Shown one piece after another: positions 38,387 to 46,170 of a stretch of DNA of 64,000 nucleotides (position 1 is the stretch's first letter; each line of letters opens with the position of its first letter). This DNA is from CAVVAH01 sp963746175. GTDB lineage: Bacteria; Actinomycetota; Actinomycetes; JACCUZ01. Position numbers and translations under genes: made by a program. The stretch is taken from the NCBI GenBank assembly GCA_963746175.1, contig CAVVAH010000001.1, positions 558,001-622,000 on the forward strand, in the 5' to 3' direction. The notes beneath the pieces are model-generated. The model had not been told where the DNA came from and made no database searches. It worked only from the letters and a program-made list of their open reading frames with translations.

Positions 38387-39169
38387 TCAGCCGACGAGCG
38401 AGTCGAGGTAAAGGTCTGCCAAAGCGCCACCCCACAGAATCGCCACCAGAGCGCCCAGCAGCATCCACGGGCCGAACGGGATGTGCGACTTCCGGCCGGC
38501 CCGGCGCACGGCCATCAGGGCGAGGCCGGCGAGCCCGCCCAGCAGGAAGGCCGTGAAGGCGCCGACGACCAGCTCGCCCCAGCCGAGCCACGCCAGGTAG
38601 CCGCCGAGGACGCCGGCGAGCTTCACGTCACCGAAGCCCATGCCCCGCGGCTGGATGAGCATGAGCACGAAGTAGAAGGCGTAGAGCGCGGCGCCTCCGA
38701 TGACCATGCGCACCAGCCGCTCGGGCTCCCCGTCCACGACAGCCGCCACTCCCAGCAGGACGGCACCGACCAGGTAGGACGGCAGCACGATCGCGTTGGG
38801 AAGACGCTTCACGTCGATGTCGATGAGCGCGAGGGCCACCCCGATCGCCCCCAGGTAGAGGAACGCCGGCAGCTCGGGCTCGAGCCCGATCCGGGCGGCG
38901 AGCACGACCCAGACGACGGCTGTGAGCAGCTCGACCAGCGGGTACCGCGCGCTGATCGACGCGCGGCAGTCCCGGCAGCGGCCCCGCAGCAGCAGCCAGC
39001 TCAGCACCGGGACGTTGTCCCGTGGGCGCACCGGGCTGTCGCAGGCCGGGCAGTGCGAGGGCGGCCGGACGACCGACTCCCCACGTGGGACCCGCCAGAC
39101 CACGACGTTGAGGAACGAGCCGACCACGAGCCCGACGAGGGCGACGCTCAGGTATCCCAGCCAGATCAC
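38387..39169 (-). CDS. pilD: Prepilin peptidase / N-methyltransferase
   Basis: Cleaves and N-methylates the prepilins made from this locus. 260 aa, polytopic. Catalytic aspartates in DIDVKRLPN and GMGFGDVKLAGVLGGYLAWL. The N-terminal cytoplasmic domain has the two CxxC pairs (HCPACDSPV and CRDC) of the bifunctional enzyme. Start GTG at 39169. Encoded just after the minor pilin genes. Confidence 0.95.
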   Translation of the reverse strand: MIWLGYLSVALVGLVVGSFLNVVVWRVPRGESVVRPPSHCPACDSPVRPRDNVPVLSWLLLRGRCRDCRASISARYPLVELLTAVVWVVLAARIGLEPELPAFLYLGAIGVALALIDIDVKRLPNAIVLPSYLVGAVLLGVAAVVDGEPERLVRMVIGGAALYAFYFVLMLIQPRGMGFGDVKLAGVLGGYLAWLGWGELVVGAFTAFLLGGLAGLALMAVRRAGRKSHIPFGPWMLLGALVAILWGGALADLYLDSLVG

Positions 39170-39186
39170 CGCGCGACTGTAGTGCC

Positions 39187-40395
39187 CTAGGAGCCGGGCT
39201 CGGCGTACTGCCCGAGCTCCCAGTTGCCGTCGCCGATGGCGTTGAGGCGGGTGTCGTAGGTGAAGACCGTCGGGTTCTGGTAGGTGATCGTGCCGCAGTA
39301 GATGGAGCCCGTGAACGTCGACTGCGAGTCACCCGGGTCGCCCTGGCAGTTGGCGTTCGGCGCGTACACCACCGCCGCCACCTTGCCGTGGTTGGTGGGG
39401 TTCACCGTCGCGCCGTCCGAGTAGATCTGCAGCCGCCACGGCTCGGGCTTGCCGTCCGCGCCGGGCGTCATGTTGACGTTCGCCTGCTTCGAACCGTTGC
39501 CCGTGCCGGTCCCGAGAGTGACGTCGCCGCCGGAGACGAAGATGCGGGCCGCCTTGTCCGCCGGCCCGGTCACCGTGAACGGCGTGCCCTGCGACAGCGC
39601 GGTGAAGGACGAGAAGCAGTACGGCTCGTCCCGGGCCACGATGGTCTGCCCGCTGAACGGCACCAGGGTGCCGGCCGCCTTGCAGACGTCGAGCTGGGCG
39701 GTGATGAACCCGTCGTCGGACACCGACTGGGACAGGTCGAGGTGGCTCGACACGGTCGTCACCGTGCCGGGGCAGCCGGTGGTCGGGCCGCCGCTGCACC
39801 GGGTCGCCGTGCCCTTGACCGCGGTGTCGTAGAAGGTGAAGCCGTCCACGGTTCCCTTGGGCTTGACCGACGTGTTGCCGTTGGTGCCGACGATGCCCTT
39901 GCCGGCCGCGGGGGTGGACGTGGCACTGCCGTGGAAGTCGACGATCGTGTCGCCGAAGACGGCGAGCGAGAACAGTGGCTGCTGGTCGACGACCGCCTTC
40001 ACGGTCCGCAGGGTGGACTGCTCGGGGCCGGTGCCGACCTTGGTCGCGGCCGACGAGACCGTCCACGCGAGCGAGGTCGCCGACGAGCGGGTGGCCGTCC
40101 AGGTGTACGGCGTCCCGTTGATCGTGGTGTTGCCGCTGAGGGACGTGGACGTCGACGAGGTCGGCAGCGACCGGATCGCCAGGTACGCCTCCTGCACCCC
40201 GGCGTCCGCGCCCTGACCGGCCGCGGAGAACCGCTGGTCCTTGCGGGTCGTCCGCTGGTTGGCGGCGACCATGGCCAGTGTTGCGACCATGGCGATCGTG
40301 ACCACCAGCACGCCGAACAGGGCGAACATCAGCGAGCCCGCGTCATCGGCGCCGCAGCGCCGGCCACGGACCCATCGGAACACGTGAGACGACAT
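39187..40395 (-). CDS. PilX-like pilus-associated membrane protein, cysteine-rich
   Basis: 402 aa. N-terminal membrane anchor at residues ~20-45 (SLMFALFGVLVVTIAMVATL) preceded by arginines, like PilX_N proteins. There is no G/FTLxE prepilin site. The large extracellular part is Thr/Ser/Gly-rich with six cysteines in spaced pairs (TRCSGGPTTGCPG, DVCKAAG with EPYCFSS, NANCQGDPG with SIYCGTI) that probably form disulfides. Conserved-looking blocks are LFSLAVFGDTIVDFHGS and GKVAAVVYAPNANC. Sits in the minor pilin cluster after the GspJ/PilW-like gene, as PilX does. Exact role unknown; pilus priming or tip is plausible. Confidence 0.65.
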   Translation of the reverse strand: MSSHVFRWVRGRRCGADDAGSLMFALFGVLVVTIAMVATLAMVAANQRTTRKDQRFSAAGQGADAGVQEAYLAIRSLPTSSTSTSLSGNTTINGTPYTWTATRSSATSLAWTVSSAATKVGTGPEQSTLRTVKAVVDQQPLFSLAVFGDTIVDFHGSATSTPAAGKGIVGTNGNTSVKPKGTVDGFTFYDTAVKGTATRCSGGPTTGCPGTVTTVSSHLDLSQSVSDDGFITAQLDVCKAAGTLVPFSGQTIVARDEPYCFSSFTALSQGTPFTVTGPADKAARIFVSGGDVTLGTGTGNGSKQANVNMTPGADGKPEPWRLQIYSDGATVNPTNHGKVAAVVYAPNANCQGDPGDSQSTFTGSIYCGTITYQNPTVFTYDTRLNAIGDGNWELGQYAEPGS

Positions 40396-40397
40396 TC

Positions 40398-41015
40398 CTA
40401 CTCCACGTTTCTGAGGTCGACGGACGTCGAGGCGACGACCGGCTGCTGCCCGTACTTGAGGTTCACCTTCATGGACACCGAGATCCGCTTGAGCAGGCCC
40501 AGGTCGGCAGCGGTGACCGGCGCGGCCACCGTGACCATCTGGTCGGTGGCCGGGTCCAGCCGGGCGAACCCGAACAGCGGCGATCCGGCGTCGTTGGCGA
40601 TGCTGCCGGCGACGACCTGCGTCCTCGTCGCACCCAGAGCGGCGGTGGTGGTCGCGCACGGGGCAGCATCGGCATAGCGGGCGACGTCGAGGGACAGCTT
40701 GCCGCCGCTGACGTACCAGCGGTGGGACTCGCAGGCGCCCCGGATGTAGACCTTGGCGGTGACGTCGTTTGCGGCGGCCGCGGTGACGGGGTCGGCCGTC
40801 CGAAGCTCGCGCGACATCCGCTGCAGCGAGGTCTGGGTGTCCGTCAGCGCCGTGAGCCGGCTGCGCTGCTTGCGCTGGTCGGTGAGGCTGTTCACGATCG
40901 CGGCCATCGTGATCGTGCCGATCACCCCCAGGATGGCGATCACGACGAGAAGCTCGACGAGCGTGAAGCCCCCGTCCCGCTGCTGACGGAGCGCGCCCCA
41001 CCGGCCGCTCAACAC
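40398..41015 (-). CDS. Minor prepilin, PilW/GspJ-like
   Basis: 205 aa. Leader MLSGRWGALRQQRDGG with cleavage expected between G16 and F17, then FTLVELLVVIAILGVIGT with Glu at mature position 5. Globular part has two cysteines (RGACESHRW and APCATTT) and ends VASTSVDLRNVE, as in PilW/GspJ types. Start GTG at 41015, overlapping the preceding prepilin gene by 7 nt. Confidence 0.8.
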   Translation of the reverse strand: MLSGRWGALRQQRDGGFTLVELLVVIAILGVIGTITMAAIVNSLTDQRKQRSRLTALTDTQTSLQRMSRELRTADPVTAAAANDVTAKVYIRGACESHRWYVSGGKLSLDVARYADAAPCATTTAALGATRTQVVAGSIANDAGSPLFGFARLDPATDQMVTVAAPVTAADLGLLKRISVSMKVNLKYGQQPVVASTSVDLRNVE

Positions 41016-42624
41016 TGGCCCACGTTGTTCGCGCTCTTGACCGGGATGGGCTTGCTGTACGGCGCGGACGAGAGACCGTCCACGGCCCGGGTCGCGGTGG
41101 CGAAGTACGTCAGGGACGAGCTGCTGATCACCGTGTTGGCCGCGAGCGTGGTCTCGAACATGTAGCCGCCGTTCGTGCCCGTCGTGCCCTTGGGGGTCGC
41201 GGTGAACGTGCCCAGGGAGCCGAAGGCCACCTGGACGACGTCATTCGCGGCGACGTTCTTGACCTCGACGGCGAACTTCGTGCTGACGAACAGCTTCTTG
41301 CCGCCGTTGCCGTCGACGCACATGGTCGTGTTGAGACCGTTGGTGTCCTTGGGCGTGTAGAGGGGTGACACGGTCACGTTCGCGATGAGCGGGTCCCCGA
41401 GAGTCGGCGCGGCGAGCGAGACCGATGTCGAGGCAGTGGCCGGGGTCCCACCGGCGGCCGGCGTGCCGGAGAGCGTGAAGACGATGTTGCCCGGAACGAA
41501 CGGCCCGGTGTTCACCGGGATCGTGTACTTCCAGGTGCTCGACGCCGAGTCGTACGCCAGGGTGAAGGTGCCCGACGTCGTGCCGTTCGGCAGCTTCCAC
41601 TGAACGGTGACCGCGCTCGCGGTGGTGCTGGCGGCGACGCTGAGCGTGATCGGCGAGGCGAGCGTGTTGTCGCTGTTGAGGGTCGTGCTCACCGTCGTGG
41701 CCGTGGCCCCGGTCAGCTGGAACGGGGATCCGGCAGGCGCGACCAGGTTGACGGTCGCGGTCGTCGAGCCGATGGTGCCCCCGGAGCCGGTGGCGTTGAA
41801 GGTGACCGTCGTGGCCCCCGGCGTGAACGCGCCGGCCCCGCTGGCGAGTGTCCCGCTCCAGTGCTTCGAGGTGACGTCCCCGGTCAGCGTGGTCACGACG
41901 GGCGTCCCGTCGGCGGCGATGATCGTCGCGGTCACACCGGTGGCCGGTGTCGCCGAGTCTACGAGGAAGGTCAAGGCCGAGGTGGTCATGCCGCTCGCGC
42001 TGAGCGTCTGGTTCGGCGCCGCGCTCCCGTTCGACATGCCGATCGGCGACGTGACCGCGCTCGCGGGCGACCGCATCTCCTTGCTTGTCGGGGCCCGGAA
42101 GTCGGCCAGCCGCAGGGTCTGGGTGCTGCCACGGGCCGTCCAGCTGACGGTCACCGACAGCCGCTTGGCGGCGAAGGTCGTGCCGTCGTTCGGCGACGCG
42201 GCGGAGGACCCGCGCCAGGTCACCATGGCTCGCACGGTGTAGGTGGTGCCCTTGATCGTCTGGGTCGAGGTCGCGCGGACCATGTCGGACGGCGCAGGGC
42301 TCGGGGTCGTGTCCGCGATCTTGACGATCGACTCACCGCTCGCGGCGTCGATGCCGCTGTTCCACACGCCCGCGGCGGTGGCGTCGTCCTTGTACATGCC
42401 CAGCTGGCCCCAGTCGACCGACTGGAGGTTCTCGATCCGCTGCGCCGCGAGCTGGTTGCCCCGCGTGCGCGCGTCCGCCTTCTGCGCCGACGCAAAGCCG
42501 CTGATGAGGCCGCGGCCAGGGCCGCCATGGCGATGGCGAGCACGATCAGGGCGATCGACATCTCGATCAGGGTGAACCCGTCGTCCCCCCGGCGCATGCC
42601 GCGCCGTGCCAACAGCTCTGCCAT
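41009..42624 (-). CDS. Large PilV/GspI-like minor prepilin with Ig-like C-terminal region (frameshift near 42508)
   Basis: Leader MAELLARRGMRRGDDG, cleavage after G16, then FTLIEMSIALIVLAIAMAAL. The frame breaks near 42508 and resumes as LISGFASAQKADARTRGNQL, then QSVDWGQLGMYKDD. When corrected it is ~538 aa, far larger than usual minor pilins (130-200 aa). The extra ~350 residues are Thr/Ser/Ala-rich and look like two or three beta-sandwich modules (PGATTVTFNATGSGGTIGST; VPGNIVFTLSGTPAAGG). A final part contains MCVDGNGGKKLFVSTKFAVE and a terminal NNVGQC. Suggests a tip adhesin or ligand-binding minor pilin. Start ATG at 42624. Confidence 0.78.
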
Positions 42625-42656
42625 GGGTGTCCTTTCGGCACGGAGGGGTGGCGACT

Positions 42657-42697
42657 TGACGGCTGATCGGGCGACGTCGGCGCCCGATCAGCCGTCA
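42657..42697 (-). terminator. 17-bp perfect hairpin after the 146-aa pilin gene
   Basis: TGACGGCTGATCGGGCG (42657-42673) pairs perfectly with CGCCCGATCAGCCGTCA (42681-42697) around a 7-nt loop. It lies 19 nt past the stop of the 42716-43156 pilin gene and 32 nt before the next start. No U-tract. Confidence 0.8.
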
Positions 42698-42715
42698 GCG
42701 CCGGCTGGAACCTGG

Positions 42716-43156
42716 TCAGAACGGGCAGCTGGTGACCGACACCGGCTGCACACCGCCGGAGTTGCTCACCCAGACCCGCGGACCGGCGGCCCGGGGGTTC
42801 GTCGCGACGAGGCAGTAGGCGAGGCCCGACCCTGGGTCCACCGTGTAAGTCATCGTGTTGCCCACCGTGACGCGCTGGTAGCCGGAACCGCCCGTGTTGC
42901 TGATCGTCACCTGCCCGCTGGACCAGGTGACCTCCGAGTCGGCCGGGTACTGGTCCACGTTCACGTAGAAGGCTTCGACCTCGTCCGCCACCGACCGGAG
43001 GTCCGCGACCTGCCCGGCGCCGATGGCGTTCTGGCGCTGGTGCAGGAAGGTGGGGATGGCGATGGCGGCGAGGATGCCGATGATGATCATGACGACGAGG
43101 AGCTCGATGAGGGTGAAGCCGTCGTCGTGACCGTCGGCTGCAGAACTGTTGTCCAT
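42716..43156 (-). CDS. Type IV pilin (PilA/PilE-like), divergent third pilin
   Basis: 146 aa. Leader MDNSSAADGHDDG, cleavage expected after G13, mature start FTLIELLVVMIIIGILAAIA with Glu5. Shares the alpha-helical spine (AIPTFLHQRQNA) with the two pilins upstream but its globular domain differs (VADEVEAFYVNVDQYPADSE, then RVTVGNTMTYTVDPGSG). A disulfide loop is likely between AYCLVA and TSCPF near the C-terminus. GAGAGGAGG precedes the ATG at 43156. No riboswitch or sigma-28-like motif is seen just upstream. Confidence 0.9.
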   Translation of the reverse strand: MDNSSAADGHDDGFTLIELLVVMIIIGILAAIAIPTFLHQRQNAIGAGQVADLRSVADEVEAFYVNVDQYPADSEVTWSSGQVTISNTGGSGYQRVTVGNTMTYTVDPGSGLAYCLVATNPRAAGPRVWVSNSGGVQPVSVTSCPF

Positions 43157-43250
43157 GGGTTCACCTCCTCTCGCAATAGGTGTCGGCGCGAGAAGGCCGG
43201 GGGTGTACGGCCAGATGGGGGTTGCCGCCGTACGGGACGGCGACGGCGAA

Positions 43251-43278
43251 GGGCCGGGGCGGTTTCCCGCCCCGGCCC
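43251..43278 (-). terminator. Hairpin after pilin copy 1
   Basis: GGGCCGGGGCGG and CCGCCCCGGCCC pair perfectly (12 bp) around TTTC, 21 nt past the pilin stop. No U-run follows. The same hairpin follows copy 2. Confidence 0.8.
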
Positions 43279-43299
43279 TCAGGTGCACTGGCCGATGGA

Positions 43300-43770
43300 T
43301 CAGGCCGGAGCGTTGGTGTAGCCGGCGCAGGTGGTGGTTGCCGGCGGCTGGAGGCCACCCTGGTCGCTGATGTAGACCCACGCGTGCGAGCCCTTGGTGC
43401 CGGGGTCGCCGAGGATGCAGTACGCCGTGGTGGCGAGTGCAGTGGCCTGGTTGTAGGTGACCGTGATGGCGGTGTTGCGCGACACCCGGATGCCCGTTCC
43501 GCCGGCCAGCGAGACCGTCGTGCCCGAGCCACCGGCCTGAGCAACGGAGGCCGGGTACTTCTCCTGGTCGGTGAAGTACGACTCCATCTCGTTGGCGATC
43601 GTGCGCAGGTCGGACTTGACCGACGAGTCCACCGCGTTCTTGCGCTGGTTGAGGAACACCGGGATCGCGATGGCAGCGAGGATGCCGATGATGATCATGA
43701 CGACGAGAAGCTCGATCAGGGTGAAACCCTGCTCGTTCTCGTCCATCGCCTTGCGAATGCGAGCAAGCAT
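43300..43770 (-). CDS. pilA: Major type IV pilin, copy 1
   Basis: 156 aa. Leader MLARIRKAMDENEQG, cleavage after G15, mature FTLIELLVVMIIIGILAAIA with Glu5. The helix continues with PVFLNQRKNAVDSSVKSDLR; beta part ITVTYNQATALATTAYCI. Cysteines in AYCILGD and TTTCAGY can form the C-terminal disulfide. Differs from copy 2 only as D/N in CILGDPGTKGSHAWVYIS and A/P in SHAW. ATG at 43770. A GEMM-I riboswitch and a good sigma-28-like promoter lie upstream. Confidence 0.94.
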   Translation of the reverse strand: MLARIRKAMDENEQGFTLIELLVVMIIIGILAAIAIPVFLNQRKNAVDSSVKSDLRTIANEMESYFTDQEKYPASVAQAGGSGTTVSLAGGTGIRVSRNTAITVTYNQATALATTAYCILGDPGTKGSHAWVYISDQGGLQPPATTTCAGYTNAPA

Positions 43771-43846
43771 TGATGCTGTCCTTCCAGGGACCCCGAGCCG
43801 TGAGCCGCGCCGCCGGTCCCTCGCGGCACCCTCGCGGGTGCCGGCC

Positions 43847-43924
43847 GAGGCAGCTGGGCTGACCGCGATCCATGTCACGCGGTTCCCTGGCTTTGCGACC
43901 CCGCCTCGCGGCGGGAGTGCCGTT
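43847..43924 (-). promoter_or_regulatory. GEMM-I (c-di-GMP-I class) riboswitch upstream of pilin copy 1
   Basis: Identical in every element I checked to the copy at 44613-44690, where the details are given. Aptamer on the minus strand, followed by a GGCACCC-GCGA-GGGTGCC hairpin at 43842-43825 and the pilin ATG at 43770. The promoter at 43984-43956 places the transcription start just upstream of the aptamer. Confidence 0.8.
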
Positions 43925-43955
43925 GTCTGGCCGGTGCAGCTCTCTGACATCCCGT

Positions 43956-43984
43956 GCATCGGACCAGAATCACGAGTGCTTGAG
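43956..43984 (-). promoter_or_regulatory. FliA/WhiG-like promoter for pilin copy 1
   Basis: CTCAAG (43984-43979), 15-nt spacer, TCCGATGC (43963-43956). It lies about 32 nt upstream of the riboswitch aptamer, so the aptamer would be near the transcript 5' end. Confidence 0.65.
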
Positions 43985-44017
43985 CCCTGGCCGACGACTA
44001 GTCGCCGGGACGGCGAA

Positions 44018-44045
44018 GGGCCGGGGCGGTTTCCCGCCCCGGCCC
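44018..44045 (-). terminator. Hairpin after pilin copy 2
   Basis: Same 12-bp GGGCCGGGGCGG/CCGCCCCGGCCC stem with TTTC loop, 20 nt past the stop of pilin copy 2. It should limit read-through from copy 2 into copy 1. Confidence 0.8.
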
Positions 44046-44065
44046 TCAGTGCACTGGCCGATGGA

Positions 44066-44536
44066 TCAGGCCGGAGCGTTGGTGTAGCCGGCGCAGGTGG
44101 TGGTTGCCGGCGGCTGGAGGCCACCCTGGTCGCTGATGTAGACCCACGGGTGCGAGCCCTTGGTGCCGGGGTTGCCGAGGATGCAGTACGCCGTGGTGGC
44201 GAGTGCAGTGGCCTGGTTGTAGGTGACCGTGATGGCGGTGTTGCGCGACACCCGGATGCCGGTTCCGCCGGCCAGCGAGACCGTCGTGCCCGAGCCACCG
44301 GCCTGAGCAACGGAGGCCGGGTACTTCTCCTGGTCGGTGAAGTACGACTCCATCTCGTTGGCGATCGTGCGCAGGTCGGACTTGACCGACGAGTCCACCG
44401 CGTTCTTGCGCTGGTTGAGGAACACCGGGATCGCGATGGCAGCGAGGATGCCGATGATGATCATGACGACGAGAAGCTCGATCAGGGTGAAACCCTGCTC
44501 GTTCTCGTCCATCGCCTTGCGAATGCGAGCGAGCAT
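44066..44536 (-). CDS. pilA: Major type IV pilin, copy 2
   Basis: 156 aa, identical to copy 1 except N for D in CILGNPGTKGSHPWVYIS and P for A in SHPW. Same leader, cleavage site and disulfide. The ribosome binding region differs: CTGAAAGGACGGAGCATCAG precedes this ATG (44536), while copy 1 has CCTGGAAGGACAGCATCA. Its promoter -35 is intact but the -10 is poor, so the two copies may be expressed at different levels or times. Confidence 0.94.
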   Translation of the reverse strand: MLARIRKAMDENEQGFTLIELLVVMIIIGILAAIAIPVFLNQRKNAVDSSVKSDLRTIANEMESYFTDQEKYPASVAQAGGSGTTVSLAGGTGIRVSRNTAITVTYNQATALATTAYCILGNPGTKGSHPWVYISDQGGLQPPATTTCAGYTNAPA

Positions 44537-44612
44537 CTGATGCTCCGTCCTTTCAGGACCGGTTCGTGAGCCGCGCCGCCGGTCCCTCGCGGCACCCTCG
44601 CGGGTGCCGGCC

Positions 44613-44690
44613 GAGGCAGCTGGGCTGACCGCGATCCATGTCACGCGGTTCCCTGGCTTTGCGACCCCGCCTCGCGGCGGGAGTGCCGTT
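44613..44690 (-). promoter_or_regulatory. GEMM-I (c-di-GMP-I class) riboswitch upstream of pilin copy 2
   Basis: On the minus strand: opening GGCA, stem CCCGCC-GCGA-GGCGGG capped by a GNRA tetraloop, the conserved core GGTCGCAAAGCC, a second helix ACCGCG/CGCGGT (the tetraloop-receptor arm) and closing CAGCCCAGCTGCC that pairs back to the opening. Order and core match the GEMM-I consensus (GNRA loop, CGCAAAGCC, GCC..GG.UGCC). A hairpin GGCACCC-GCGA-GGGTGCC (44608-44591) follows as possible expression platform. GEMM-I RNAs commonly precede pilin genes. Most bind c-di-GMP; some bind 3',3'-cGAMP, and I cannot tell which here. Confidence 0.8.
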
Positions 44691-44721
44691 GTCTGGCCGG
44701 TGCAGCTCTATGACAGGGAGA

Positions 44722-44750
44722 TCTTCGTCACCGGGATCAGGGGTCTTGAG
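44722..44750 (-). promoter_or_regulatory. Degenerate FliA/WhiG-like promoter for pilin copy 2
   Basis: CTCAAG (44750-44745) and a 15-nt spacer lead to GACGAAGA (44729-44722), which keeps only part of GCCGATAA. It sits in the same place as the promoter of copy 1. It may be weak or inactive, or another promoter may serve this copy. Confidence 0.4.
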
Positions 44751-44860
44751 CCCCGTTACCGACGGACGGTGACTTTCCTCCGTTGGGCTTAGTGCGTGGT
44801 CACAGGTGGGTGCGCCGAACGGGTGACGCAGGATGCCGAGTGGCAGCCGGTGGACGTGCC

Positions 44861-44890
44861 GACGGCCCAGGACGTGGGTCCTGGGCCGTC
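44861..44890 (-). terminator. 13-bp perfect hairpin after pilC
   Basis: GACGGCCCAGGAC and GTCCTGGGCCGTC pair perfectly around GTGG, 42 nt past the pilC stop and upstream of pilin copy 2. The intergenic stretch 44537-44932 otherwise holds the riboswitch and promoter of copy 2. Confidence 0.8.
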
Positions 44891-44932
44891 TGCGCGACGC
44901 GCCTCCCGCCGACCGAGCCGGCCGAACGGCTA

Positions 44933-46159
44933 CTACTTGATCAGCTCGAAGATCTTGAAGATCGGCATGTACAGAGCGATGATCATCGATCCCACCACCC
45001 CGCCGAGGAACGCGATCATCAGCGGCTCGATGAGGGCAGTCAGCGACTCCGTGGTCGCCTCGACCTCCTGGTCGTAGAACTCGGAGATCTTGGCCAGCAT
45101 GGTGTCGAGCGCGCCGGTGTCCTCGCCGACCGCCATCATCTGCACGACCATCGGCGGGAAGACCGAGTGGTTCTCCAGCGGGCGGGTGATCGTCTCGCCG
45201 CTGCGCACGCTCTCCTGGACGTCCCGGATGGCCCGGGCCAGCACGACGTTGCCGGTGGTGTCCGCCACGATGTCCAGCGCCTGCAGGATCGGGACGCCGG
45301 ACCGGAGCATGGTGCCCAGGTTGCGGGCGAAGCGAGCCAACGCGATCTTCTGGAACATCTTGCCGAACACCGGGAGCTTGAGCTTCAGCGGGTCGACCAC
45401 GTTGCGGACCCGGTCGGTGTGCCGGACCTTCGCCCAGGTGATGGTGAAGGCGATGAACCCCACGACGACTGCCGGGAAGCCGACCTTGAGCATGTTCGAC
45501 AGGAAGATGAGCACCCGGGTCGGCGCCGGCAGGGTGCCGCCCAGGTCGTCGAAGAGCCCCTTGAACACCGGGACGATGAACAGGAGCATGCCGATCGTCG
45601 CCAGGATGGCCATCACGAAGACGACGACGGGGTACGTCATCGCCGACTTGATCTTGCCGCGCAACTTGACTTCGGCCTCGTAGTTCTCCGCGATCTGGAG
45701 CAGCACCGCGTCGAGGAAGCCGCCGATCTCGCCGGCCCGGGTCATGTTGACCATCAGCGGCGGGAAGGCGGCGGGGTGCTTGGCCATCGCGGACGAGAGC
45801 GAGACTCCGGTCTCGATCTCGTTCCGGACCTCGGCCAGGATCCCGGCAAGCGTCTTGTTCTCGGTCTGCTCCGACAGGATCGTCAGGGCGCGAAGCAGCG
45901 AGAGCCCGGAGTTGATCATGACGGCGAACTGGCGGGACATGACCGCGAGGTCCTTGAGCTTCACCTTGCCGCCGAAGCCCGGGATCTTGATCTCGGTCTT
46001 CATGCCGGCCTTGTGCTTGCTGATGCTGATGGGCGCGTAGCCCATCTGCTTCAGCTTCGCCGCGACGGTGGCCTGCGAGTCGGCCTCGAGCGTGCCTGAG
46101 ACCACCTTGCCGGTCTTGTCGCGGACCGAGTACTGGAACGTCAGCGTTGCGGCTGCCAT
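44933..46159 (-). CDS. pilC: PilC, inner-membrane platform protein
   Basis: Transduces ATPase motion into pilus assembly and retraction. 408 aa. Starts at the ATG 46159 with FQYSVRDKTGKVVSGTLEAD, typical of PilC/GspF. Two T2SSF domains: the first near residues 70-190 (SRQFAVMINSGLSLLRALTI), the second near 270-395 (FARNLGTMLRSGVPILQALD). Membrane segments include YPVVVFVMAILATIGMLLFI and MIAFLGGVVGSMIIALYMPI. 11 nt after the pilT stop. Confidence 0.96.
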   Translation of the reverse strand: MAAATLTFQYSVRDKTGKVVSGTLEADSQATVAAKLKQMGYAPISISKHKAGMKTEIKIPGFGGKVKLKDLAVMSRQFAVMINSGLSLLRALTILSEQTENKTLAGILAEVRNEIETGVSLSSAMAKHPAAFPPLMVNMTRAGEIGGFLDAVLLQIAENYEAEVKLRGKIKSAMTYPVVVFVMAILATIGMLLFIVPVFKGLFDDLGGTLPAPTRVLIFLSNMLKVGFPAVVVGFIAFTITWAKVRHTDRVRNVVDPLKLKLPVFGKMFQKIALARFARNLGTMLRSGVPILQALDIVADTTGNVVLARAIRDVQESVRSGETITRPLENHSVFPPMVVQMMAVGEDTGALDTMLAKISEFYDQEVEATTESLTALIEPLMIAFLGGVVGSMIIALYMPIFKIFELIK

Positions 46160-46170
46160 CGGATTGCCTC

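Larger units (their letters stand above)
43242..44715. repeat. Tandem duplication of a pilin gene with its riboswitch and hairpin
   Basis: Bases 43242-43949 and 44009-44715 are near-identical direct repeats offset by 766-767 bp. Each holds hairpin, pilin gene, leader hairpin and riboswitch. Visible differences are one G in the spacer after the hairpin, a few base changes in the pilin giving two amino-acid changes, and a diverged block of about 35 bp around the ribosome binding site and start. The similarity stops just inside the promoter, so the two promoters differ. Confidence 0.9.
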
